The notes beneath the pieces are model-generated. The model saw nothing but the letters and a program-made list of their open reading frames with translations. It did not search any database and was not told where the DNA came from. This document shows, in pieces, positions 1 to 10,564 of a stretch of DNA of 64,000 bases (the first letter of the stretch is position 1; every line of letters begins with the position of its first letter). Where the stretch lies: contig NW_022881625.1 in the NCBI RefSeq assembly GCF_003369915.1, positions 7,068,001 through 7,132,000 of the forward strand, in the 5' to 3' direction. The DNA comes from Drosophila miranda (lineage: Eukaryota > Arthropoda > Insecta > Diptera > Drosophilidae). The position numbers and the translations under genes were made by a program.

Positions 1-1
1 A

Positions 2-3000
2 ATTGCTGAGTTTTCGCCACACCAAGAAACGTTCTGCATTTGGAAGGAAAAATTCGACATACATTTGTGCGAATTGAATGTGAAAGAGGAAAACACAAAA
101 AAGGCAGTTTTGTTGAAGTCGATCGGTACAGCGGCTCACACTGTACTACATAGATTGTGCAATCCGGTATCACCCGTATCAAAAGCATACAAAGAATTAT
201 GTGAAATTTTAAAAACACACTACACACCACCTACACTCATATTCAGAGAAAGAAAAAAATTTCACATGTCCCCAAAAAGTGAAGATGAGACTGTAGCGGA
301 GTGGTATGCTCGAGTTAAACAATTGGCATTGGAATGCAAATTTGGCTCAAATCTGGAAGCGTTTGTATTAAACCAATTTGTGATGAGCCTTCCCAACCCT
401 ATATATGAAAGAATATGTGAAGAAGACGAAAATCTAACTCTGGCTGATGCACTCAAGAAGGCGATGATCATGGAGACGAAGATCAGCACAAGGAAGACAG
501 AACACAACGTCAACTACATGCATCAAAAGAACGGGACTAGTCAATGGCAGAGGCAAAGAGGCGAGAACAGAGATCAAGCAAAGAGCAACGGCAGAAGTCA
601 TTTCAAGGGCAACCGAAACGTGAGTTACAGAGGCGGCAGAAGCGACGGTGACGGCGACGGCGAAAACGACTGCGACGCTGGCAGAGAAAAGAAGCAGCAG
701 CCATGCACACACTGTGGCTGGCGAAATCATAACTCAAACAATTGCAAGTATAAGGCATGCAAATGTCACAGCTGTGGAAAAATAGGTCACTTGGCGAGCA
801 TTTGTAAAAATAAATCAAAAAAATCCGTAAATTATGTATCTCAAACAAAACATGACACCTATTCTGATAATAATTTTGATAATGATAATTATAACTTTTC
901 TATCTATAGCGTTGATACAACCTCAACTAATGGAGTATATTATTTACCTGTAAAAATTGATGGAAACATAACGAAAATTGCTTGCGACACTGGTGCACCG
1001 TGCACATTGGTTCCAAAAACATTTTACGAAAGCTTAAATACCAGCAGACCACTTAGAAAATGTCTAGTTCCATATGTAGATTACAATGGAGATTCAATCA
1101 AAGTTATTGGTGAGTACGATGCAACGATCGAATATCGAGGTCTAAAAAAACAAATTGTTGTTGTTGTAACCAATGCAGTGAGTCCACCTTTGCTAGGTAG
1201 AACATTTTTGAGAGCTTTTAATTTTGAGTTAATGCAGGTGAACAATGTGTACGTAAATGAACCAAATTCTGTAATTACAGAACAGATTAAATCGGAGTTT
1301 GCTGAAGTTTTTGAGCCTCGTTTAGGTTCATATACTACGAATACGATATCGTTACTATTAAAAGAAGATGCAAAACCAATATTTTTCAAGCCTAGGTCAG
1401 TACCATTAGCATGGAAAGAAAAGATTGAAGTGCAGTTACGAAAATTCATAGATGATGGAATTTTAGAGCAAGTTGTTAGTTCTGAATGGGCAACACCTTT
1501 GGTACCGATTTTAAAACCAAACGGTGACATACGAATTTGTGGTGACTATAAGGTTACATTAAACCGGTCTTTAGTCGACGTAAAGTATCCACTACCTCGA
1601 ATAGACGACATTTTTGCAGCGCTTGAAGGGGGTACACTGTATTCAAAACTTGACCTGTCAAATGCTTACAATCAGCTAAATTTAGATGAGCAATCTCAAA
1701 ATTTGTGTACTTGGAGCACACATATTGGACTATTGAAAGTTAAACGCTTACCATTTGGTATAAAAACTGCAGCAGCTATTTTTCAAAAAACAATGGAAGG
1801 GTTGTTTCAGGGTATGCGAGGAGTTGTGGTTTATCAAGATGACATAACAGTTACAGGACGAGATCTTCAAGAACATATTTCAAACCTAAAAGCTGTACTT
1901 AGAAAACTGAAATCAGTTGGACTTAAATTAAATGACAAGAAATGTGAGTTCTTTAAATCCAAAATTTGTTACCTAGGATTTTCAATTGACAGGATAGGAC
2001 TGAGCAAAAACAATGATAGAGTTGCGAGTGTATTGTTTGCACCGGCTCCGGAAAACGTATCACAGCTTAGAGCTTTCATAGGCATGGTAAATTATTATTC
2101 AAAGTTTATCAATAATTTCGCTCAGATAATGAGTCCTTTATATGCATTATTAAAGAAAAATACAAAATTTAATTGGACACGCGAATGTCAGAGTGCATAT
2201 GAAGAGGTAAAGAAAGAAGTAACTTCTGAACAAGTTTTAGTTCACTACAACCCAGATCAACCGTTAGTATTAACGACTGATGCTAGCAGTCATGCAGTTT
2301 CAGGTGTTTTATCACATAAATGCAATGAAGATATCAAACCAATAGCATTTGTATCAAGAGCATTATCCAAAAGCGAGCATAATTACAGTACAATCGAGAA
2401 AGAGGCCCTGGCTATAGTGTTCTGTGTGAGTAAATTAAGACAGTATCTTTTAGGAAACAAGTTCATCCTTCGAACAGATCACAAACCATTACTAAGCATA
2501 TTTGGAGACCTGAAAGGACTTCCATTGATGGCCTCTGCACGAATGCAAAGATGGGCACTGACTTTGTCAGGTTTTCAATATACAGTTGAACACATAAAGG
2601 GGACCTTAAATATAGCAGATGGACTCTCAAGAATGCCTCAATGGGAAACGGCTGTACCAAACGAAGACTATAATTACATACATTTTATACAGTCCGAAAA
2701 GGTGTTCAAAATTAGCTTCAAAGAAATAGCTCGTGAAACACGACGTGACCCAATATTATCAAAAGTTTGTGAGGCAATTAACACTGGTTCGAAGACAAGA
2801 TTAAAAGGCAGCGAGTTTTCTGCCTACATCTCTAAAACAAATGAACTTTCAGTGGAATATGATTGTATCTTATGGGGACACAGAGTAGTAATTCCAACCA
2901 AACTGAGACAAGCTATTTTAGCAGAATTTCATGCATCGCATTTGGGAATAGTAAAAACCAAAATGTTAGCACGTTCTTATGTGTGGTGGCCTTGCATGGA

Positions 3001-3991
3001 TTCTGAAATTGAGAAATTAATTCGAGATTGTATTCCTTGTCAGGAACTACAATCAAGTCCAGAAAAGAGTCTGTTAATACCGTGGAAATCCACAGGAAAG
3101 GCTTGGAGTCGAGTACACATAGACTTTGCAGGACCAATTAGAGGTTTTCATTTATTGGTTATTATAGATTCTTATACAAAATGGGCAGAAGTATTCAAAA
3201 CGAAGGAAATAACTTCATTGTTTACTATCAACAAGCTTAGAGAAGTATTTTGTCGATATGGTTTACCAGACGTGTTAGTTAGTGACAATGGACGACAGTT
3301 TACTTCTGATGATTTTAAAACGTTTATGAAAAACAATGGTGTTAATCACATTTTTACTGCTCCAGGACATCCAGCGAATAATGGTCAAGCAGAAAATTTT
3401 GTAAAGACTGTTAAGAAATCACTATATGCAAACATAAAGGCTAATGAAAGACAAGATTTTAATACAATTTTAAATAGATTTTTGATCGATTACCGAAATA
3501 CGATTCATTGTACTACGGGCGAATCTCCTGCTAAATTATTTTTTGGTCGTACACTAAAAACAAGATTTTCGTTGTTAAAACCACCTACGGTCGAAAGCAT
3601 AATAAATAAAAAACAGACTGAGTGTGTTGTAAATCACAAAGGTAGACGAAGCACAGAATTTTTAAAGGGTCAAAAAGTTATGGTTAGGGACTACAAAAAT
3701 CCTAACAAAGCAAGCTGGACTCAGGCAACTGTAAAACAACAACTGGGCCCGCGTTCGTATTGTTGTATTTTGGCGAACAATCACAGAGAAATTAAACGTC
3801 ACCTGGATCAAATTAGAAACCAAAGCACTAACAATCATACATCGCCTAAGGCGAAAACACCTGATGTCGAAAGCAATTGTTCAGTAGATGACAATTCCAA
3901 AACCAACAATGAACAAATAGTTTTTCTACAAACACCCACCAGGAGAGAGTTGAGACCACGTGAGGCAGGGAAGGTAGTAAAGCGTATTTAA
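2..3991 (+). CDS. Gag-Pol polyprotein of a Ty3/gypsy-type element (5' partial)
   Basis: The frame is open from base 2, so the true start is upstream; the internal TTG or ATG codons are not the start. Gag capsid-like sequence occupies roughly 2-690. Two cysteine-rich knuckles (CTHCGWRNH and CHSCGKIGH) lie at about 700-815. The protease active site DTGA is at 985-996. Reverse transcriptase carries YQDD at 1832-1843, a variant of the usual YxDD. RNase H follows at about 2260-2620 (TTDAS start). Integrase shows an HHCC zinc site at about 2930-3045, and its catalytic Asp, Asp and Glu lie near 3121, 3282 and 3390. Gag and Pol are fused without a frameshift. No internal stop is seen over about 1,330 codons, so this copy is young or was recently active. 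Family identity beyond Ty3/gypsy is not assigned. Confidence 0.95.
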   Translation: MAEFSPHQETFCIWKEKFDIHLCELNVKEENTKKAVLLKSIGTAAHTVLHRLCNPVSPVSKAYKELCEILKTHYTPPTLIFRERKKFHMSPKSEDETVAEWYARVKQLALECKFGSNLEAFVLNQFVMSLPNPIYERICEEDENLTLADALKKAMIMETKISTRKTEHNVNYMHQKNGTSQWQRQRGENRDQAKSNGRSHFKGNRNVSYRGGRSDGDGDGENDCDAGREKKQQPCTHCGWRNHNSNNCKYKACKCHSCGKIGHLASICKNKSKKSVNYVSQTKHDTYSDNNFDNDNYNFSIYSVDTTSTNGVYYLPVKIDGNITKIACDTGAPCTLVPKTFYESLNTSRPLRKCLVPYVDYNGDSIKVIGEYDATIEYRGLKKQIVVVVTNAVSPPLLGRTFLRAFNFELMQVNNVYVNEPNSVITEQIKSEFAEVFEPRLGSYTTNTISLLLKEDAKPIFFKPRSVPLAWKEKIEVQLRKFIDDGILEQVVSSEWATPLVPILKPNGDIRICGDYKVTLNRSLVDVKYPLPRIDDIFAALEGGTLYSKLDLSNAYNQLNLDEQSQNLCTWSTHIGLLKVKRLPFGIKTAAAIFQKTMEGLFQGMRGVVVYQDDITVTGRDLQEHISNLKAVLRKLKSVGLKLNDKKCEFFKSKICYLGFSIDRIGLSKNNDRVASVLFAPAPENVSQLRAFIGMVNYYSKFINNFAQIMSPLYALLKKNTKFNWTRECQSAYEEVKKEVTSEQVLVHYNPDQPLVLTTDASSHAVSGVLSHKCNEDIKPIAFVSRALSKSEHNYSTIEKEALAIVFCVSKLRQYLLGNKFILRTDHKPLLSIFGDLKGLPLMASARMQRWALTLSGFQYTVEHIKGTLNIADGLSRMPQWETAVPNEDYNYIHFIQSEKVFKISFKEIARETRRDPILSKVCEAINTGSKTRLKGSEFSAYISKTNELSVEYDCILWGHRVVIPTKLRQAILAEFHASHLGIVKTKMLARSYVWWPCMDSEIEKLIRDCIPCQELQSSPEKSLLIPWKSTGKAWSRVHIDFAGPIRGFHLLVIIDSYTKWAEVFKTKEITSLFTINKLREVFCRYGLPDVLVSDNGRQFTSDDFKTFMKNNGVNHIFTAPGHPANNGQAENFVKTVKKSLYANIKANERQDFNTILNRFLIDYRNTIHCTTGESPAKLFFGRTLKTRFSLLKPPTVESIINKKQTECVVNHKGRRSTEFLKGQKVMVRDYKNPNKASWTQATVKQQLGPRSYCCILANNHREIKRHLDQIRNQSTNNHTSPKAKTPDVESNCSVDDNSKTNNEQIVFLQTPTRRELRPREAGKVVKRI

Positions 3992-4186
3992 CAATAAAAT
4001 AATATAAAGAAAGGAATTATGAAATCAAATTATGTACAAATTAAACACTGAAACAAATACTAAACAGATTAATAAGAAAGAAAAAGACGAAATCACATAA
4101 ATTTTATATACGCTAATTAGATTAAGTACACAAATCAAATTGTTATAAGAAAATAGATTTGTAAATGACATGTATATTAAACATCT

Positions 4187-4303
4187 AAGGAGAGGCGTGT
4201 TAGGTATTATATTAATATCTATATACGGTCACACCATCCAAGGGATATAGAATAAAGGAGAATCTTGAAGACAACGCGTGCTTAAGTCTGAGTGTCAATA
4301 CAC
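4187..4303 (+). mobile_element. Polypurine tract and truncated 3' LTR of the gypsy element
   Basis: The purine run aaggagaggcg at 4187-4197 is followed by TGTTAGG at 4198, the expected plus-strand primer and LTR start. The LTR continues AT-rich to about 4303. There sequence identity to the minus-strand CR1-like element starts, with 'cac' shared at the join. The end of the LTR and its downstream target duplication are missing. No second LTR is available in the window to confirm the start. Confidence 0.55.
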
Positions 4304-6380
4304 TACACAAATAAAATAAACAGAAGCGGGCCCAGATGACTTCCCTGTGGCACACCTGAAGTAACATTAACAGTATTTGACAACACGTTAGAAAACAAAA
4401 CACGTTGAGTACGGTGAGAGAGATAGGACAAAATCCAAACTAGAAGATTCGTTGGGAACCCTAATAAAGAGAGCTTTTGAATAAGCAAAGCATGGTTCAC
4501 AGAATCGAATGCCTTGCTGAAGTCCGTAAAAACTACATCCGTCTGCAAACCAATTTGAAAACCCCGGTGGATTAGGTTAGAAAACTCAAGAAGGTTAGTC
4601 GATGTTCAACGATGTCTGAAAAAACCGTGTTGCGACGGAGATATCAAGCTGCAACAAAGATGTTGCAGTTGCCGGGTGACCAGGAACTCAAGAAGCTTCG
4701 GGATGGCGGAAAGCTTTGCGATACCACGATAGTTTTCAATGTTAGATCTTGAACCTTTTTTGTGAAGCGGAATGATGTAGGACTCATTCCAAATTACTGG
4801 GAGACAAGACTGTTCCAAGGAGAGGTTGTAGAGAAAGGTCAAGGGTTTGCAAAGGGACTGGGCACAGTGTTTTAAGATGCAACTTGGTACCTTATCTGGA
4901 CCCGCAGAAAACGATATGTCCATAGGTGACAAACCTTCGAGAACAACGCTTTCCTCGAAAAAGGGCAGAAAAATGCTGTTAGCTTGAGGTAGCTGGTACG
5001 GATACGGAGTGGATGCGTTGCAAATATGAGACGAGTACGTTGTTTGGAAAAAGTTAGCGAATAAATTTGCAATACCAACAGCAGAAGCTTCTGTTTTGTT
5101 CTGGTAATGAAGGGACGGAGGAAAAACGTTTGACTTGCGCTTAGAATTAACGAACGAATAGAATTTTTTAGGATCACTACGAAAGTTACTACTACATTGT
5201 GAAAGGTAATGATTATAACACTGACTATTGACGGCAAGGAACAGAGAGCGAGCGGAGGAGTATAGAGCTAAGGCCAACGTGGAGCCCGACTTCTGGTACT
5301 TTTTATAGAGCCGGGATTTATTATTTTTTAAGTATGACAAATACTTGGAGAACCAGGGAGGCTTGGACGATACAGGTACAGTGATATCTGGAACAAACGT
5401 ATTAAGGGCGGAGTAAATAGAACTATAAAACGAGTTAACAGATGCATCTATGTTCGGTAATGAATAAAGAAACGACCAATCAACACGCGAGAGATGTAGA
5501 TCTAAATCAATAAAGTTTGTTTTGCGAAAACACTTTATGTGACAAGGAGCCATGGAACTGTCAGCACCTCCAGATTGTGTACACTCCAGTGATATCAACA
5601 AAGTTGGATGGTAAGGATCTTAAGGGAGAGATATTGGGCTTGCTCTAGATACAGTAGCAAGAGAACCATCGTTAACAAAAACGAGGTCAAGAAGTCTGTC
5701 CCTAATGTTTTTAACGGCATTAATTTGGACAAGGGAAATATCCGTTAGCCCATTGATAAAGTCAATTGGGAAACAACAGGTTAGCGTCATTACAAGGCAG
5801 CCAAGAAAGAAATGGGAGGTTAAAGTCCCCCATGACAATAATTCGATCATTGCACCCTAATGTAGAAACAACATTATTAATTGCTGAAAGGTGGTGTAAG
5901 TAAAGCTCAGCATCAGACCTGGGAGGAATGTAAGAGCAGGTTAAATAGAAAAATGCGGAGCCAACACGAACTTTGACTGCAACAAATTCAATTCCATGAA
6001 TGAATTGCTGAAAGGTGGTGTAAGTTAAGCTCAGCATCAGACCTGGGAGGAATGTAAGAGCAGGTTAAATAGAAAAATGCGGAGCCAACACGAACTTTGA
6101 CTGCAACAAATTCAATTCCATGAATGTTATTGAATGGGAATAACTCAGATGAGAAAACAGATTTAACTGCAATCAGAACCCCCCCTGCAAAAGATGGGCG
6201 GTCCATTCTATAAATAGTGTAACTATCAATGAAAATTTCATGATCATTGACAGAGGAGTTAAGCCAGGTTTCGGTAAACGCGATGGCATCGAAATCAAAG
6301 GACGCGCTATTAGTATGAATTTGACGCAATTTTCCCAGCAAACTGCGAACGTTCTGATAGTGCATGGAAAAATAGTACAT
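4304..6380 (-). pseudogene. CR1-like ORF2 fragment (endonuclease and part of RT)
   Basis: Reading down from 6380 the frame begins with YQNVRSL and carries FTETWL and GGVL motifs of the apurinic-type endonuclease. It then runs into a 124-bp tandem duplication (repeat starts near 5993 and 6117) that shifts the frame. The endonuclease motif MGDFNLP lies near 5820, and a second shift lies near 5765. From about 5600 to 4304 it encodes the linker and reverse transcriptase, through FTDFSKAFD and SGVPQGS, and stops before the YADD box. It cannot encode a working enzyme. Confidence 0.85.
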
Positions 6381-6917
6381 CAGTTTTTTGGAGCATGTTC
6401 GGTAATTCTTGGATTCGAGTTCGAATCTTTGAGAAGGAACTCATGCACAATTGTATGCTCAGGCCATATTGACGGTTCTAGAGAACAGGATAGTAAAGAA
6501 TCAGGGAGAAGAATTTTAAAGGATGATATGTTGCGCTTATGTTTAAATGTAAATTTAGTCACAACTATATCAACAGGCGAAGTGTTAAGTTTAGCGGCAA
6601 GATGTTGTTTAACATCCTCCGTTGTAGCCTCAGGAATAAGAAGAGAGAGAAGGATTGCTTTCCGAGGGACCACTGCTCTAAGTTGAAGTCCCGAGCGGGA
6701 TCGAGATGGTGGAGCCACTCCTAAAAGAGATCTCGGTACAAGGGCAGAGGAATTTGCAGCAATGGCTGTAGCAGGAATTGGAGTAGGAATTGGAGCAGGA
6801 ATTGGAGCAGGAATTGGAGCAGGAATTGGCAAGACGTCGTCAGCAACCAGCACACCCGCACTAGGAGCACTCACCGCGTCAGAAGTGACGGCCACAGAAA
6901 CTGCAGGGATGGGATTG
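6380..6917 (-). pseudogene. CR1-like ORF1 fragment (C-terminal half)
   Basis: This encodes the Pro/Ala-rich linker, including a PIPAPIPA run, and the C-terminal domain ending EHAPKN. The N-terminal PHD-like zinc finger present in the longer copy is missing. The ORF1 stop overlaps the ORF2 start as TGATG, as in the longer copy. The upper limit is the breakpoint into DINE-1 sequence. Confidence 0.8.
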
Positions 6918-7528
6918 AGGCGGCTTTGCTTAGAGTAAAACATTAGCGCCTAGATCTCAGAGACTATAAAAGCTAGAGCAACCAAATTTGGTATTCACAC
7001 TCCTAAGATATCGGACCGAGACGAGTTTGTTTCAAAATTTCGCCACACCCTCTTCCGCCCCCGCAAACGAAGAAAATCTGGGGATATTCACAAATCTCAG
7101 AGACTATTAACGCTAGAGTAACCAAATTTGGTATCCGCACTCCTGTTAGATTTCACTATAAAACGTATATCTCTTAATTTCGCCCCACCCCCTTCCGCCC
7201 ACCAAAAACCGAAAATCTGTGGCATCCACAATTTTGGAGATACGAGAAAACTAAAAACGCAGAATCATAGATAATGATCATATCTATCAGGTTGCTGAAT
7301 CTGGATCAGATCAGATAATTTTTATAGCCAAAAGGAACAAATCAATTTGCACTGGCTACGCAGCGCCCGACGTCACGCTCAGACTGATTTTCTGTCTCTC
7401 TCGCACGCTCTCTTTGTCGTGTCGTTCAATATTAGCGGCGTCTGCCGGAGGAGAGCCTTACTGACTAAGTATCGGGTATAAATGTAGAGTTGCGGTCTCC
7501 GCAGCAACTCACAACGTTCCCCCTCGTT
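6918..7528 (+). mobile_element. DINE-1/INE-1-type Helentron, 5'-truncated copy
   Basis: It contains the 'tctcagagactata' and 'cgccacacccccttccgcccc' type blocks seen in every copy and ends in the common 3' terminus CTCGTT at 7528. The 5' terminus ATACCCGATACTC and the TCTG/TCCG tract are missing. This is the first member of a tandem array with the next two copies. Non-autonomous; no coding capacity. Confidence 0.85.
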
Positions 7529-7784
7529 CTATTGTATAATTGGTATAATCATCCTTGGCAACATTGTTGGCCAACTCAAGCAGTGCTGGAATCTGGAATG
7601 TGGCTCAATTTCAAGCTTTCGGTGTACTGCAATTAAAGTGTGGTGTTGTGTGGCATACCAGCTAGCTATCCACTTTTGCGGCTTTGTGTTGACTCAAGCA
7701 GATACAGATTCATATACAGCTATACGTTCGTTCGTTCTCTTTCGTAGTGATCAGACGCGTTTTTGTTTTGCGCTCCGCATTTTT
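7529..7784 (+). repeat. 256-bp spacer between DINE-1 copies, unit 1
   Basis: It is almost identical, over the same length, to 8748-9003, and each copy is flanked by a DINE-1 3' end and a DINE-1 5' end. The sequence starts ctattgtataattgg and ends in a T run. No gene is recognised in it. Together with one DINE-1 it forms a 1,219-bp tandem unit. Confidence 0.85.
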
Positions 7785-8747
7785 ATACCCGATACTCAAA
7801 ATGAGTATTGGGGTATATTAGATTTGTGGTAAAAGTGGATGTGTGTAACGTCCAGAAGGAATCGTTTCCGACCCCATAAAGTATAGATATTCTGGAGCAG
7901 CATCAATAGCCGAGTCGATTGAGCCATGTCTGTCTGTCCGTCTGTCCGTCCGTCCGTCTGTCCGTCCCTATTAGCGCCTAGTGCTCAAAGACTATAAGAG
8001 CTAGAGCAACGATGTGTTGTATCCAGACTTCTGTGATATGTCACTGCTACAAAAATATTTCAAAACTTCGCCCCGCCCACTTCCGCCCCCACAAAAGACA
8101 AAAATCTGTGGCATCCACAATTTTAAAGATACGAGAAAACCAAAAGCGCAGAATCGTAGAGAATGGCCATATCTTTGAGACTGCAGAATTTGAATAAGAT
8201 CCTATTATTATAGCCAGCATCAAGAAAACAATTTAATTTTTTCTCGCCCTGTCTCTCTCTAACACACACGTAGCATAGCCGGCTTTGCTTAGAGTAAAAC
8301 AATAGCGCCTAGATCTCAGAGACTATAAAAGCTAGAGCAACCAAATTTGGTATCCACACTCCTGTTAGATTTCACTATAAAACGTATATCTCTTAATTTC
8401 GCCCCACCCCCTTCCGCCCACCAAAAACCGAAAATCTGTGGCATCCACAATTTTGGAGATACGAGAAAACTAAAAACGCAGAATCATAGATAATGATCAT
8501 ATCTATCAGGTTGCTGAATCTGGATCAGATCAGATAATTTTTATAGCCAAAAGGAACAAATCAATTTGCACTGGCTACGCAGCGCCCGACGTCACGCTCA
8601 GACTGATTTTCTGTCTCTCTCGCACGCACTCTTTGTCGTGTCGTTCAATATTAGCTGCGTCTGCCTGAGGAGAGCGTTACTGACTAAGTATCGGGTATAA
8701 ATGTAGAGTTGCGGTCTCCGCAGCAACTCACAACGTTCCCCCTCGTT
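7785..8747 (+). mobile_element. DINE-1/INE-1-type Helentron, internally deleted copy
   Basis: It starts ATACCCGATACTC at 7785 and ends CTCGTT at 8747, 963 bp against about 1,115 bp for full copies. It carries the TCTG/TCCG tetranucleotide tract (about 7928-7968). It lacks one of two related internal blocks, jumping from a 'ccacactcct' to the 'gttagatttcac' block, which suggests recombination between those internal repeats. Confidence 0.88.
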
Positions 8748-9003
8748 CTATTGTATAATTGGTATAATCATCCTTGGCAACCTTGTTGGCCAACTCAAGC
8801 AGTGCTGGAATCTGGAATGTGGCTCGATTTCAAGCTTTCGGTGTACTGCAATTAAAGTGTGGTGTTGTGTGGCATACCAGCTAGCTATCCACTTTTGCGG
8901 CTTTGTGTTGATTCAAGCAGATACAGATTCATATACAGGTATACGTTCGTTCGTTCTCTTTCGTAGTGATCAGACGCGTTTTTGTTTTGCGCTCCGAATT
9001 TTT
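8748..9003 (+). repeat. 256-bp spacer between DINE-1 copies, unit 2
   Basis: Near-identical repeat of 7529-7784 (a few substitutions seen). It shows that the DINE-1 and spacer were duplicated together. Confidence 0.85.
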
Positions 9004-10118
9004 ATACCCGATACTTAAAATGAGTATTGGGGTATATTAGATTTGTGGTAAAAGTGGATGTGTGTAACGTCCAGAAGGAATCGTTTCCGACCCCATAAAG
9101 TATATATATTCTTGATCAGCATCAATAGCCGAGTCGATTGAGCCATGTCTGTCTGTCCGTCTGTCCGTCTGTCCGTCCGTCCGTCTGTCCGTCCCTATTA
9201 GCGCTTAGTGCTCAAAGACTATAAGAGCTAGAGCAACGATGTTTTGGATCCAGACCTCTGTGATATGTCACTGCTACAAAAATATTTCAAAACTTCGCCC
9301 CGCCCACTTCCGCCCCCGCAAAAGACAAAAATCTGTGGAATCCACAATTTTACAGATACGAGAAAACCAAAAGCGCGGAATCGTAGAGAATGACCATATC
9401 TTTGAGACTGCAGAATTTAAATAAAATCGTATTATTATTATAGCCAGCATCAAGAAAACAATTTAATTTTTTTTCGCCCTGTCTCTCTCTAACACACACG
9501 TAGCATAGCCGGCTTTGCTTAGAGTAAAACATTAGCGCCTAGATCTCAGAGACTATAAAAGCTAGAGCAACCAAATTTGGTATCCACACTCCTAATATAT
9601 CGGACCGAGACGAGTTTGTTTCAAAATTTCGCCACACCCCCTTCCGCGCCCGCAAAGGATGAAAATCTGTGGATATTCACAAATCTCAGAGACTATGAAG
9701 GCTAGAGTAACCAAATTTAGTATCCGCACTCCTGTTAGATCTCACTTTAAAACGTATATCTCAAAATTTCGCCCCACCCTCTTCCGCCCCCACAAAGGAC
9801 GAAAGTCTGTTGCATCCACAATATTGAGGATACGAGAAAACTAAAAACGCAGAATCATAGATAATGATCATATCTATCAGATTGCTGAATCTGGATCAGA
9901 TCAGATAATTTTTATAGCCAAAAGGAACAAATCAATTTGCACTGGCTACGCAGCTACCGACGTCACGCTCAGACTGATTTTCTTTGTCTCTCGCACGCAC
10001 TCTTTGTCGTGTCGTTCAATATTAGCGGCGTCTGCCGGAGGAGAGCCATACTGACTAAGTATCGAGTATAACTGTAGAGTTGCGGTGTCCGCAGCAACTC
10101 ACAACGTTCCCCCTCGTT
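9004..10118 (+). mobile_element. DINE-1/INE-1-type Helentron, full-length copy
   Basis: 1,115 bp from ATACCCGATAC to CTCGTT, matching within a base the 1,116-bp copy nested at 49466-50581, whose ends are fixed by the interrupted LTR. It holds a tetranucleotide TCTG/TCCG tract near 9148-9196, two related 'cgccccacccccttccgcc' blocks, and a 3' region with short inverted sequences around 'gcggtgtccgcagc' that could form the terminal hairpin. Confidence 0.9.
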
Positions 10119-10564
10119 TCCTTTTGTTTTGAATAAACAGCCGGTGTTTTCCTAAATAAACTTTAATTAACTTCCTAGCCAGCCAACAATCTGGAAACCT
10201 ATTCTATCCCGCGAGTGCATGCCTTTTGCTTTGTGTTAAAACATTATTTAACTTTTTATTTTTCGGCGTCGGCTTGTCGTGTGTGTGTTGTTGCAGTGAG
10301 TGAGTACGCATTACATTGCATTGCAGTCCGCTCTCATCTGGTAGCTTTTGTTGTGTTATCACTCTCTCCCTATCACCTTAATTTAAATAACTGTTCTTTC
10401 TCTCTCGCTCTCGTAACTTTCTGTTCAGTTCAGCTCTCTCTCTCTCATTAGCTGCTGCTGAAACTGTTCTCCTCTCCTCCTATTAGCGTTTGTCTGGCAC
10501 AAAGGTTTGATAGCCATTTGTTTTAAAATATTATTTGATTCTAATTTTGTTCAAATTTCATATT

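Larger units (their letters stand above)
1..4303 (+). mobile_element. Ty3/gypsy-type LTR retrotransposon, 5' part outside window
   Basis: One long frame carries Gag zinc knuckles, aspartic protease, reverse transcriptase, RNase H and integrase in the Ty3/gypsy order. It is followed by about 200 bp of AT-rich DNA, a purine tract and the start of an LTR. The 5' LTR and the start of gag lie outside the window. There is no env-like frame after pol. The 3' LTR is cut off at about 4303, where a minus-strand CR1-like fragment begins. Confidence 0.93.
4304..6917 (-). mobile_element. CR1-like non-LTR retrotransposon, copy A (internal fragment)
   Basis: This is nearly identical to the plus-strand copy at 50665-55465 but lacks both ends. 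It starts within ORF1 (about 6917) and stops within the reverse transcriptase region (about 4304). It carries the same 124-bp tandem duplication and the same downstream frameshift in ORF2 as the longer copy. Loss of the 3' end is not expected from ordinary target-primed insertion, so a later deletion or rearrangement is likely. The upper edge abuts a DINE-1 fragment and the lower edge a gypsy LTR. Confidence 0.85.
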
